From: Musa acuminata AAA Group
Lineage: Eukaryota; Streptophyta; Magnoliopsida; Zingiberales; Musaceae
Reading direction: 5' to 3'
Assembly (NCBI RefSeq): GCF_036884655.1
Contig: NC_088357.1
Location: 46,924,001 to 46,988,000 of the forward strand
Length of the DNA: 64,000 nucleotides
The notes under the pieces are model-generated. The model was not told the origin of the DNA, searched no databases, and saw only the letters and a list, made by a program, of their open reading frames with translations. Below, in pieces: positions 1-12,049 of this stretch. Within the stretch, counting starts at the first letter, position 1; the number at the start of each line of letters is the position of its first letter. Made by a program: the position numbers and the translations under genes.

Positions 1-2420
1 ATTGGCCATTCTATTTTCCTTTTATATATATATTTTTTTTTGCACGCTTGACATGCCACAACTTTGATTGGTCCCAATGAGCGACTCCAGAGTTGACTAA
101 CCACAACTCCGACATGATTCAGATAAAGTTACATATATACATATATTTATGTATACCCTCCAAAGTTGATGATGTCCTATTTGCTTCTCTAAATATCATT
201 ATAGTTTATCTACGTACATAATTGATCAATTGATATTGATATCCGTCAAAACAAATGGGAGATGTGAGAGGATAAATAATTGGTGAAAATAAAATAATGA
301 GGAATAGCTTATGCAGCTAAAAATTTATTTGAATTTATTAATGTTCATGATTAATAGTAGTTATCTTGAATTTATTGATTGGATGTTAACTAGAATGACA
401 TGTAAAAAATAGATTTTAAATATGTCATTTTAAAAGTTCACTCCTCATATATGGGACATCGAGTCTACGTTACAGGTCCCCCATCGAGACTTAATAGTAT
501 TACAATACATCATAGTTGTTTAGCGCGTTCGAGGGTTCAGAACTAACTAGGGTTTAGATTTAATATAAATCTAATGTTGGGAGACTAGGATATTCGATGA
601 AGAGTCTTGCAAAAACTATATCAAAGCATATCAGACAAAAGCCTTTATAATACTTAAATTAGTAGGGTCAGAGGATTTGGAAAGTAGAGATATGTAGCCA
701 ACTTAAGTTGTTCCAAAAAGAACTAAGAGCGCACCTATAGCCCTTTTATAATGAGTTCAAGTAACATTAGAGTTAATTGAGAGGTTAATATGTGAGACAA
801 TTGTATAGAATCATCCAATCGTGGAGAAGTTTGTATTACTATACAAAGAGTTTGGACTATGTATGAGGTTGACTAGATGTTCTAAGTGATTTCTAGTCGG
901 TGTTGACATGGAGAAATCATTCGATCAATGTGCAATGACTTCCTTGCCGAATTAAATTGACAATGAAATGTAACATCGAGAGGTCGAGCGGATGAGGATG
1001 TTCTCGTTCGTGTCTATGCCTATCAAAGGATAATTAGGTTGTCCGGCCGTCGACAACGCCAATCAAGTAACAACATGCTCGCAGACATGAACATTGAATG
1101 AATGATGCTGACTTATTTTCCATCGACCTCATTGCTTCTTCATCCCTTTGCAGTTAAACAACAGTCGATCTAACCCTAGTCACCAAAATATTAAACCAGC
1201 CCATATCATGACAACCGAAGCTGTGTACTTTGGATATCCTTGCTCGGTCTCATCGGATTGTCGATTGAGAAGATGATCTCATACTCTCTGACATGAGCTT
1301 CTTATCCCGAAAGACTTCTTCCTACTCCAAAACTATCTTTGATTATGGGTCTTCAAACTTGTTTCTAGCAGCAGATATTTTGATTTGTTATCGATGTTTC
1401 ACTGTCGCAACACATCATGAAAATAGGTTAGGTTATCTCAGTCTCTCGAGTGAAGAAGATCAAAGTGTACTTTAATGACAGTGAACCCCAACTTAGCAAT
1501 TATCAATCTTTTGCGGTGGAGGCAGACATGCATGCAATGACATATCCGACGTAAAATAAATGATCTGCCAAAGTCCAACCACTAAAAGTAAAAGGGTATG
1601 TAATATTTCAATCTTGCAGTATCTTTCTGTCAGCATGTTTGAAATAGAGTGAATCCTCGGAAGGTCAAATCTTAGAGAGCTTTCCTTGGGACAAGCATCT
1701 CTGATCTACCCTCTCAATATCTGATTCCATAATGTGTTACATGACACATCATATCTTGGGAGAGTTAACTAATCCAAACATCACAATAATCCAATCCGTC
1801 ACCACTCAGGCTCCATTGGATAAGCCCGTGAATCAGAATTTAACGCAGTTCTTTTCGCCGACATTTCGTCACATATACTATCTTATGTTCTTGACAACAC
1901 AAAGTTGTTAATGTCAACAAAAGTTTTAGTTCCGATAATGTGCTATGTTTGTAGTGACATCGAAATGTGCAATTTGGTGGTGTTAGAAACTCGACGAAGT
2001 GAATGAAACCTTGAGAGCTCCGATTTCTTCTTAAGAAAATAAAATTATATTAATTTAGCTACCTATTACAAATCAAACTATGCTCACAAAAAAAAAAATC
2101 AATTCCAAAGGTGAGTCAATCCTTCAAACACTAGTAATTTTAATTTTCATATCAGTAAATGTGAAAAACTACATGATCTTTAAGCAAGTCGAGATAAATT
2201 AATCTAGCTGAAGTTTGCAATCTATAACATAGTCTTGATGGAATAGGTAGCTTACATAAAGCATTCCAAATATTTTTTTTGTATATTACAGATAGACTTT
2301 AGCTCAAGCAAATCCCTGAAATTTAATCTGGTGGGTGGATGGTTGCCCATTCAGATCAATCTTCAAGATTTGTCATCACAAGGTGCAGGTGATATATTTG
2401 TATTTGGTTTGAGAATTATA
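1..2420. other. Intergenic, unrecognised, AT-rich
   Basis: I see no gene. The stretch from about 480 to 1150 is rich in TG and CA steps where CG might once have stood, which is the look of a methylated retroelement that has decayed by C-to-T change, but I cannot assign it to a family. The only open frame longer than 50 codons (1293-1475) has no recognisable domain. Confidence 0.5.
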
Positions 2421-2429
2421 CTACTTGTT

Positions 2430-3000
2430 GATGACCTGATGTGCCGTGGTCGATGAATCAACATGGCTTGGTCCACGGGTCGATGTCGGGAGTTTACGAT
2501 CGGTTGGAGGAAGTACTGAGTCCGACTGTATTAGGAAGTCAGGATGCGGACATCGCCGGAGGAAGACTTCGCTCGGTCGGGACGCTGACTCCGCCGATGG
2601 GAAGACCTCTCTCGGTCGGGGCACTGACTCCACTGGTGGGAAGTCCTCTCTCGGTCGGGGCACCGAGACCATCTTCCGAGGGTGGCTGAGTTCCTACATA
2701 GAAGACCCTCATCGAGGGATTCCCAACTTTGGCCTCTCGTAGCTTAAGTTAGTCATTGCCTGATTCTCTTTTTCTTCTTTTTTTCTCCCATGGCCAGATG
2801 CCGATCAGGGGCTTTTATACTGCTGTGCGAGGATCGGTCGTACGTGGGTTTAGCGCGACGATTGATTCTCGAGTAACGAGTTAGTACCTTTGTACGGCCA
2901 TCACCCGGGACGCATGGAACAGCACCAGACGACGTCGTCCTGAGCTTTCCGGGACGGGACTTGCCAAGGGGTGCCTCTTGTACGAACTTCTGTATTAGCG
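2430..3000. repeat. GC-rich island with a 39-bp tandem repeat
   Basis: A sharply GC-richer block inside AT-rich DNA. Three copies of a 39-bp unit begin at 2561, 2600 and 2639; the shared core reads CTCGGTCGGG. Because 39 is a multiple of three, all frames stay open through it, which explains the overlapping short ORFs seen on both strands. The block looks like part of a GC-rich LTR or other retroelement segment; I see no protein domain. Confidence 0.6.
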
Positions 3001-3879
3001 CATGGAAGTCCTCCCTCGTGCTAATGTGGCATGGAATCCAAAATATGCCTTATCACTACTCGTTACATCATCAATCCAAATTGCTATCCCTAATCAAGTG
3101 AGAAAGTATGTACTGATGCGAATTTTTTTACATTTTATTGAATTCAGAAAAACCATAGCTATGGACTGGACAAAAGACCCAAATCACCCTGTTTACAAAA
3201 AGCTAAGAACCCAGAGGTTCTTCCCAGGAAAACTAACTAATGTGCTATGCAGTTCACTATTCTAGGTACAAAACTGAGCATGAACACTTGGAAGCTAGAT
3301 ATGAGAAACTTGATGTCTGGAAATAATAGTCTTTAGTTACTAAGGAGAAGCATTGAAACCATTGATAATAGAGATGAGAGTTTGAAGAGTCTGTTGGGAG
3401 CCATAGCTTGCTGTACTATAGCTGTATAGCATGCTTCAATGTTTCTAGGATCGCCAAGGCTTCGGCCAATAATGGATTTTGAGCTTTGCATGGAGAGCAT
3501 CCTACAACCACCATAGTGTATGAAGGTGAGAGGAAGCAATAGTCGAGACCTATAGAATGGATAGGGAGATAAATAAAGTAACGCACTGTAAGATGTACTC
3601 GTACACCAACTGATGAGTTTTATGAGCCTAAATTCTAAATAGTGTTTCGGGCTAGCCGAGTTATGCAGTGTAAAAGTTAAAAGGATTTATTGGCCAAGAA
3701 AAAAAAGAGAGGTGGTCTCCTCTCCTAATGCCTCGATTAAGCATGAAAATAATATAGAAGATATCTAAGAGAGAATCTAGTCTATGAATCAAAGGGGGAA
3801 GTTAATGCTCAAAACAACATGTTCAATATCAGGTTTGAGGATAACTAGGAGATTTTTACTTTGGATTTGACAAGGGTGT
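3001..3879. other. Intergenic, no recognisable feature
   Basis: Only short open frames without known domains. It lies directly downstream (in element orientation) of the LINE remnant and may be its eroded reverse-transcriptase and 3' part, but no conserved RT motif such as YADD could be read. Confidence 0.35.
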
Positions 3880-6760
3880 GAATCAATTTATTAGCAATCA
3901 AAATATTATTGTGAAGGTTTTGCCCCGTAATGAAGGTAGATTGTTCTGGACTGATGAGATTATAAAGAAGGGGTTTGATTTAGTTGGTGAAGACTTTAAA
4001 AAGAAGTTTGTAAATAACATTGTGACAAAACAGTCTATCTATCTGATGGAAGAGAAGACAAGAGTTAAAGAATGAAGCTTTTAAGGGCTGTCTAAAAAGT
4101 ATGAAAGAAGTTAACTCTATTAGCATTAGAGTTATTCTTTCAGGGATAAAAACTAGATGCTGATGATATGAAAAGAGAAGAAAGAGTTGAGAATGAGGCC
4201 TGGTATACCAAATAGAGAATATGTTGAGAATGAGATCAGTATTGTCGAACACAAATCCATCCTCATTAGTGATGTGAATAATCCTATTTTTCTTATATCT
4301 GAATGAGGTCATTTGATGGAAGAATTTGGTATTTTTATCCCTAGGTTTAAACTATTAGATCTTAGCCCGCGACTATCATTTAAGATGAAGTTGCTGATTG
4401 AGGGCTGTAACTGTGCTATAAAAAGAGTGGAGATAAAGTCTTATAAGTCTATGATGTTTTGGGAAGCATCCTTGAGCTCAAGGTCTGAGAGCTTAGTCAT
4501 GGCAGCTTTAATGGGCAATGATCATTAAACTTTCTCTAATTAGACAAGAAAATACTCAAGGTAGACAAGTATAAGGTTTAAGGGATGTTGATAAGGGTGG
4601 AAGGAGTTATTTATGATATGATCGACCTCAATATTCTCCAAATCAGTAATTTTCAAATCAAAAGAGATAGGAGACTTGTATTCTTCTAAGGGACTGATTG
4701 TCTACCTTAGTTAAGATAGGAGAGTGGTCAAAATGAATCTTGGGTATGTAAGAGATCAGGATCTTAGAAAATAAAAACCCAATGATAATTAGCGAGAATC
4801 TGATCAAGATAAGCAAAAATTCTATCTTTGTAGTGTGATTATTGCAATAAGTAAAGTGGCTATCTAAAAAATACAAATCGATCAATCTCAAATTTTTGCT
4901 TTGTTTAGAAAGTTATAGGAATGACCTCCTACTTTGTTTTCTAGAGAGGTAATTGAATTCTTACTTGTAAGGGTTATCTTGAACTTATCCAGCTTCCAAA
5001 GGATAAGGATACCTCTCAATCTCCTTGTTGCTAGTGAGAATTCTTTAGATATATCCTCCTATAAGTGGGTTTCCAATAAGACTATTAGATTCAATTTATA
5101 CATACAAATCATACTAAAAATGGAAGTTTGGCAATCTTTATATAATCCCCTCTGTAATTCCATAAAAGAAGATTAATGAAAAATTTTAAAGAAGTGAATC
5201 AATAGCTTTGGCACTAGAGTATGTAAAGTCAAAGAATTTTCACAAGCTTATTATGATATTTGATGAAAATTAGAAAGTGATTGAGACTTTCCCAAAGAGG
5301 TAGATGTCAAATCTTGTTGGTTTTGTCCAAAAGAGAACTAGCATATTCTTTCTTTATTTCACCTTTCAAAAAATCATCTTTATCGATTGCTCCCTTGTTA
5401 GTTATTTTTAAAAAATCGACCAATGTATCGAAAGCTAGAGGAGTAGAGAAAGAAGAATAGGGATTGTTATACTCTGTTATGATGGCCTAAGTAGAGAATT
5501 AGAAACCATCTTGTGATAAGAGAGAGGAGACGAAAGTGACTAGAATTAAGAAGGTCCAATGGGGCGAAGGGATTTGAGATGGAGATGAGTAAGGAATTTG
5601 ACTGAGAGGAGGAGCAGTATTTATTATACTGAGACCAACCCTTAGCACCCGTGGTATGTTAGGAATCCAGAGGAGATGACAGTAAATTGTTGCTAGCCTA
5701 GTGCCCAACGAGATTCTAGCTCACCAACCAAATGGAGACTAAAAAAGGTAGAGAATAGTTAGCTAGAAGGTCCAAATGGCTATATAGCAAAGATGTGTTG
5801 GCTTCAAGAGGGAGTTCTCAAAATAGCTAGGGCAAAAAAGTATTGGCCTTGAGAGGGAGTCCTTATCGAGACTAGGGCTTTATTTTGGACTATTCACTAA
5901 ATATTGGGTGTGAGACATTACAGTGGAACCTGACTACATTAGACCCAAAGATTCAGTTGAGATAATGGATCAGATAAAGGATACTCATGGGCAACCCATT
6001 TGCCCTTGTCTAGGTTATCAAGAGGAGGTCTAGTGGGTTTGGGCCAAGGTCTCCTTTGGACCTAGACCCACGACCCATATAGTGGGTCGTCATCTTCCTT
6101 AAGAGACTATGGAGAAACCTTAGGTTGCTCTGATGATGACTATGAAGGTTGAGGATGAGATAAAAGATCGCAGTTGGAGGTGCAATAATTGACTTACCCA
6201 CATTTGAAACAGATGTTAGGAAGATTTTCACGGGCAATGGATTGAAAGAAATGGGTGCTACCTACATGAATCTAAATACCTTAAAAAACATGGATGGCTA
6301 AGTTTAGAATAATGTAGAGTTAAGGAAGAGGGATTTGAGAAGTTCCAGTGAGGGAATCTTACTAAGAAATGTTATAAAGGCTTATTTGTCATTCCTCATA
6401 AGATTGAGTGATCTCCTTGACATCAAGCTCAACATGTAGGTCAAACCTATGATGGATTCTCCCAACCTACTCACCTATAACAACATTAGCTAGCCTCTCA
6501 CCTGCCTCACTCACCTTCTTAAAAAAGCTCACCCAAGAAGAGGGAGGAGATGGGACTATAGACTTACGGGGGTAGAGGGTCAGTATGGTTAGTAGAGGGG
6601 GAAAATATTGTAGGAGAGGAAAAAAGGAGGATCCATCGCAAGGGAGGAATCAGGAGTCACTGATGGGGAGAAGGGTCAAGATGAATAGAGAGATGGAAGC
6701 AAAGCTTCCAAAGAAGGAAGGAGAGAGGTCACTAGATCACTTCTCATCGCAAATGAGCAT
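3880..6760 (-). mobile_element. Decayed L1-type (RIL-like) LINE, minus strand
   Basis: Pieces appear in LINE order reading down the minus strand. At about 6240-6180 lies a CCHC-like knuckle (ENLPNICFKCG, then a stop, VNYCTSNC), as in plant LINE ORF1 proteins with DUF4283. At about 5165-5100 is the start of the endonuclease (LLLWNYRG, the WNxRG motif), and at 4891-4658 its end (LIDLYFLDSHFTYCNNH and IPKIHFDHSPIL, the SDH-type motif). At 4312-3980 is the region between endonuclease and reverse transcriptase (FRYKKNRIIHITNEDGFVF). Stops and frameshifts interrupt every part, so the element is dead. No poly-A tail or target duplication was identified; boundaries are approximate. Confidence 0.65.
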
Positions 6761-7864
6761 ATTGGAGGTATGTTAATAAAGTTGTATTGATGTGAATTAC
6801 TATCGATGATAACGAAGGTAGGCTTGAGATTAAAAGAAATATCAATTTAGATTTTGGGTCTATCCTTAGTAAGTTTTAAAGAGTTTTTTTGAATTACAAA
6901 TGCAAATACCCAGTCGAAAGATATGATTATTTTTTATATAATTTTTTATTTATTTGATAAATACATTAGCCATTCAAATGCATGAGGTCAACTCATCAAT
7001 ATCTACGAAGCAAGGAAATGGTTGAAATCTTGGACTCACTTTGGAGTTGAATTCGATCGATTTTAACCAAACCCAATTCTTATATGATACATTATGCTTT
7101 ACATATGCATTAATATCTTATTCACTAGCCAACACATTTAATTGTCATTTGAGGACTCATTATTCAATGCAGACAACAAACAATTAAACTAAGAGATGAC
7201 AATAACGACGACAATAATCCTATTTGACCATTATCCAATCAGAGACTCATAAACCTCAACTGAAGAGGTATTTAATGAACTCTCTTACGGCACCAAAGTT
7301 TTATGGACTTACAAGACCTTATAAGTTCTTATTGTTGCTCTCTTGATTTCTGTCCATTTATTGCTATACTAAAGCTTGCATGCCCATCTCAGAAATTAGT
7401 ATCTGATTCCTTCAAAATCTCTCTCAAGCAGGACTTGGAATTCTCAAGGTTGGACTTTAACCTCTATTATACACATCATAGAGATAGTGTTTTATTCTAA
7501 CCATCCAAATTAAACATGTAAATCAAATGGTCATCACCTATCCACTTCATAATGATTAAACCATAGTAATAATATAAGGTTGAAATATTTATAATATTTT
7601 TTTTATGATAGAACATATTAAACATATAGTGTAAATTAGTCATTTTAAGCTTAAAAAACATTTCAAAAATACAAAGATTCATTTTAAAACTAATTTTAGC
7701 TTATTCAAAACAAGATTATGTCAAATCCGAGTTTTCTTTATATCAAATAGCTTCTCATTTCTTTATCCTTTGGAATGTTACCTGAGCTGACCTAACCTAC
7801 TGTGACTACCGGTGTCAGTCAGTCGGAAGCTTTCTACCGTATTCATCGATGGGGGTGAAAGCCT
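6761..7864. other. AT-rich intergenic spacer
   Basis: No gene, RNA or repeat recognised. Only chance ORFs. Confidence 0.4.
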
Positions 7865-7868
7865 TCTC

Positions 7869-7930
<62 letters not shown>
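7865..7930. repeat. (CT)n microsatellite
   Basis: Nearly uninterrupted CT dinucleotides for about 66 bp, broken once by an A near the start. On the minus strand it creates an artificial Arg-Glu repeat ORF. It lies about 1.2 kb upstream of the PRE-like gene. Confidence 0.95.
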
Positions 7931-7933
<3 letters not shown>

Positions 7934-8235
7934 TTTGTTCATCGTCCTCGCTGCTGAATGCATGCCTGCATGCAGTTTATAATTAACGCAACCGCGAGAC
8001 ACGGCCACATGTGGGTGAGATCAAGGAGGGAGCAGACCATACATGCAATTACGCTCCACCACCCTTGCAATCACGTCCGGCGGAGACATCCACTTTGGTG
8101 TGCTCAGCTGCGCCATTACTCCCTCTCTTCTGCCATCGCTTTCGCTCCTGCCAAACAATCGTTTTTATCATCCGCTATTCTCCATCTCTTCACCCGTCAT
8201 AGTGTACGATTACTAACCTCTCTGTAGCCCCTCAT

Positions 8236-8258
8236 TCACACACACACACACACACACA
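8236..8258. repeat. (CA)n microsatellite
   Basis: About eleven CA units, upstream of the PRE-like gene. Confidence 0.9.
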
Positions 8259-8967
8259 GGATTTACTAACATGGTGAGAAAGAAAAAGGCTCCAACACTA
8301 TCAAGTTCCAAGAACAAACATCCGGGTTGTACCACGTAGTAAATCCCTTTCCATCTGGTGCAAGTATCTGTTCAAGCGTACAGGCATCGTATGGATGTAA
8401 TTGGCAAGAGTACACGCATGTGGTGGGCTGCCCAAACAGCGTACGCTGCTAAATCACAAGCCTTCTCTGATCTGATCTCACCATCTTCATATCTACTCCA
8501 CTAGTCATGTCTCTCTGCGATCACATGTGACTGAGCGAGCACCCATTGGAATGTGCGACGGAAGAGGGAGGGAGGTACGACGCCCCATGTGGCCGCGCCT
8601 ACACAGAATTCATCACATGGTGAGCCATCTCGAGTGGGCTTGTAATGTTACATGCTCCCTGACACCTTAGTTAATTCGTAGGACCACAGGGGCTGGACAT
8701 GTTAGAAAACTACTCCTCCTTTCACCCTAACCTCAGAGGAACGGTGGATTGGATTGGAACAGACATGGAAACTGTACTGCTATTTGTGCCTCTCAGCACA
8801 CGTCACACGAGCGTCTTCATGGGCTGATGATGGCCCACGCCTTGTCGGTGACGTGGGTGGAGTTTGCTTTCCACGTCGGACGAGTCCTCGGTAAAGAGTT
8901 CTTCAGCTCTATTTCACACTGCAATATGTATCTATTCCTTGCCATCATCCCCTCCTCCTCCCTCCAA
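8259..8967 (+). promoter_or_regulatory. Upstream region of the PRE-like gene
   Basis: GC-richer than the surrounding spacer and without a supported coding exon, so most likely promoter sequence of the gene that starts at 9060. Several ACGT-core sequences are visible near 8860-8880, for example GACGTGGG and CCACGTCGG, which are the kind of core bound by bZIP and bHLH factors. Function is inferred from position only. Confidence 0.4.
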
Positions 8968-8969
8968 TC

Positions 8970-8975
8970 TATAAA
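8970..8975 (+). promoter_or_regulatory. TATA box of the PRE-like gene
   Basis: TATAAA 90 bp before the start codon, followed by a pyrimidine-rich leader. A possible acceptor (TCTGCAG at about 9039-9045) just before the ATG raises the chance of a small 5' UTR intron. Confidence 0.6.
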
Positions 8976-9059
8976 GTCATCATCCTCTCCCTTCTTTTCT
9001 CTCTCGCCTTGCTTCTCACTTGTGCCTTTGCTCTCCATCTGCAGGCGTTAGAGGGCACG

Positions 9060-9429
9060 ATGTCCGGTACAAGGTCCAGGATCTCGGAGGAGGAGCTCAA
9101 GGAGCTCATTTCCAAGCTCCAATCTCTTCTCCCCGAGACCCGCCGCCGCCGCCGCAGCGACCGCAGAGTAAGCTTACTGAAAACGATGTTCGCACAGCAC
9201 GCTATATTCTCAAACTCCCGACGTGTTGTACGATACAAGTTGAGACTTTTGCACGCGCGCGCGTGATGTGCAGGCTTCAGCTGCAAAGCTACTGAAGGAG
9301 ACATGCAACTACATCAAGAGCCTCCACCGGGAGATCGATGACCTCAGCGGCCGCCTCTCAGAGCTGATAGCAACCATGGACATGAACAGTGCTGAGGCCG
9401 AGATCGTTCGGAGTCTTCTCCATTCCTGA
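9060..9429 (+). CDS. PRE/ILI-type atypical (non-DNA-binding) HLH protein
   Basis: Two exons, 9060-9167 and 9274-9429, with a GT-AG intron in phase 0, give 87 residues. Helix 1 is [19 protein letters not shown] (8-26), the loop is an unusual arginine run (28-36), and helix 2 is [19 protein letters not shown] followed by a leucine-rich tail to IVRSLLHS. This is the PACLOBUTRAZOL RESISTANCE / INCREASED LEAF INCLINATION family: small nuclear HLH proteins without a basic DNA-binding region that titrate inhibitory HLH proteins (IBH1, PAR1 and HFR1 types) and promote cell elongation downstream of brassinosteroid, gibberellin and light signals. Family members usually have about 90-105 residues; this one has a shortened N-terminus (MSGTRSR before helix 1) and an Arg-enriched loop. 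The ATG at 9060 is the only one that gives helix 1 intact. Family assignment is firm; the exact ortholog is not. Confidence 0.9.
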
Positions 9430-10139
9430 GCCGAGTCCGGCAATTTTATCTTCGTGTAGTTATAGGTAGAAGAAGATCTACATCATTATATATGTAGTGT
9501 AGCTTCGTCTATATAACTTCTTAGGACCGGAGGTAGTATCGATCATCTCTGAGGTCTGGCTCGAGTTGCTTCGTCTACAGACAACCGACCCACCGCTACT
9601 TGGGAAAGCATGCTACTCCATGTAGCTTCTACTCGATTACTATGTATAAGTTATTAGTAATCACTTCCACGGCTGCATCGATCCCACGTTCAAGCTTGTT
9701 GCTCCACATGTTTATTCCAGTGCTCGCTAGCGATGAGATCCATCTTATGCTCCACAATTTGGTCAACATATATTCCTCGTTCCTACTTTTCTAGCTAAAC
9801 ACACCACCATATCCAACTATAGATTCTTTAAACTGTTATGTGGTAGGCCAATTGCATATGAGGCTTCCCTTTCAAACTTTCGAGCATTATCGTGGACACA
9901 CTTTAAGAAGATATATATATATTACTGATTAATCTAGAAAAGCAGGTGGCTATAGACAGAACTGCTAAGAAGGAATCAGCAACCTAAAGAATCAAAGAGA
10001 TGAATAGTTAAGATATCTTTGATGAAAATCCAAAAGTTGGTAGAAATAGTGTCCCGTAAATCTCGTTGTAATGGGTAAAGATAGGAAGTCTCTTGTTCTT
10101 CTTGCCCAAAAAAAATATAAAATAAAAAGAAAAAAAGCT
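9430..10139. other. Spacer after the PRE-like gene
   Basis: The first few hundred bases are probably 3' UTR of the PRE-like gene. No further gene was recognised. Confidence 0.4.
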
Positions 10140-10510
10140 GACGTTCATTTAGATTTTATAATTTAAAAATTTATATTAAAATTATTACTATTTTAAAAAT
10201 AAAAATAAATAATCTCATTTGCTCTAACGTTGTCAGCTGCATTGACGAAAATACAACACGTGACAATACGAGTTGGATTGATATGAAAGGTTAAAAATAT
10301 AATTTCAACATTCCTTCTATTTCCGATGATTATATCGATAAAAAGATAATTTCAATGTCTCACGTGTTGAAAACCATCATTTTGTCCATCAATACGTGAT
10401 GTCATGTGTTGTCTTCTATGAATGCAACTGTTATGACAAATAGGATTATTTGTCTCACTTTCAGAATTATAAGAATCTAATATAATTTTTTTCAATATAA
10501 TGCTAATAGG
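10140..10510. repeat. Foldback/MITE-like dispersed repeat, copy 1
   Basis: The ends are imperfect inverted repeats: the left end reads TTAGATTTTATAATTTAAAA and the right end contains CAGAATTATAAGAATCTAA, with AAATAATCTC and its complement further in. A second, diverged copy lies at about 50260-50640 in the same orientation and shares the blocks AAAAAGATAATTT and TCACTTTCAGAATTATA. No coding capacity, so non-autonomous. Boundaries are approximate. Confidence 0.55.
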
Positions 10511-12049
10511 ATCTAAGTATATTGGACAATATGTAATTAACCCTCACAAGGACTTAAAAATTATAAGAAAAAACAAAGTCTTTCAAAAGAAAAGCTATAT
10601 ATATGAAACTAAAATAATAAGATAGAGACTCAACGAATAGAAAATCAAATTAACAAGCAAAATTTTTACAAGATTAAAATTAAATTAAAATTTTCATTAT
10701 ATAAGATTAATAAAATATAATGCATAATTATTTTGTCTTTCTTGACTTAGTTTAGGCTTAGCTCAAAGTCCGTTATATATAATCGAAAATAAATCTAGAA
10801 CAATTTTTCGCTCACATCTCTTCAAATATGCTATACAAATATTATAAGTACTTAAAATCATTTTTTTTTCTCGATATATCTCCTAAACAACAAAAGATAC
10901 GTTGTCTAGTACTTGATTATGATACTTCCACCAAATCACCACATATTGCAAAACTTGAAAATTCTATTTGATTCTAGAAATAAACTTCCATCACTACTAT
11001 CCACCAATAAGAATTTTTTTCTTTTATTACCATCTATACGTTGGCAACCATAAATATCGACTTTTGTTTTCTACACTACAAATCGACATAAGTAATTTGT
11101 CATAAGTTTGCATGTGAACTCTGTTTTCAATCCTTCAAGATATTTAATGTATTTCTTTTAGATAATATAAATCTTGATACAGTATTCCTTTATATTTTTC
11201 GAATAATTAGCCTAATATATTCATACTCTTTACATTTAGAGTATTAAACATTATCTAAAAATCTCAATTTTAATCTTGACTTATCTTATTGATATCACCC
11301 TTATCAAAAAATCATTCTTGTCGATCGCCACCTTAAATAGGTAATGGCTTACCATTAATATTCCTATATGTAATTTTTTTCATGATATTACTAGATACTA
11401 AGACTTCTTCAACTTGTTCGTAGGTTACGATATATTTCTCATAGAATATCATCTCCACAAAATAATAATAATAATAATAGGAGTTTATGAGTGGTATTAA
11501 TTTATGTTCTTTATCAATTTTCAAATAATAAAATAATCCAAGAGAGAGAGAGAGAGAGAGAGAGGTTGGGTCCTAGAAAAGTATTTCGAAAAGCATACGA
11601 ACAATAATTGAAGTGAGGGAGGGAGGGGGAATCTTCTAATTACAAATCGATCGGTGCGTACCTGTCGGTGTTCCGTTGGCTCGGTGCACCGTTGACAGGG
11701 AAAGGAGGCTGTCGTTCTGTAGCATAAGCTGGGGTCCACGTATCTGATGGCTTTTATGATCGACATAAAAAGCCCACCCGATCCGTGGGGCCTCTTTCCT
11801 CATGTCTCTCTGACATATGTTACGAGTTAGTTGTGTGACGGTTGTAATCAAGAAGAGGAATTACGACAGGAAAGAGAAAAGAGAAGAGCAAAGCTAATTT
11901 AGAGCTCATTAAAACGTTTTCTTCATACAGAAAAACAATTTAGAGCAGAACGCCAATGGAAACAGTAAACAAGAATTAAAAATACCGAGAAATTGCGAGG
12001 GAATAGTTGTGTTAGATCGGATAACTAATGAGGTAACAGTGGCACGAGA
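10511..12049. other. AT-rich spacer with a GC-rich patch
   Basis: No gene recognised. A (GA)n microsatellite lies at 11541-11564. The patch 11640-11830 is GC-richer and contains promoter-like words, but no gene begins next to it. It could be a relic of a lost gene or element. Confidence 0.35.

Noticed and set aside
7778..8008. Minus-strand ORF with Arg-Glu repeats
   Set aside because: It is the translation of the CT microsatellite; no conserved flanks.
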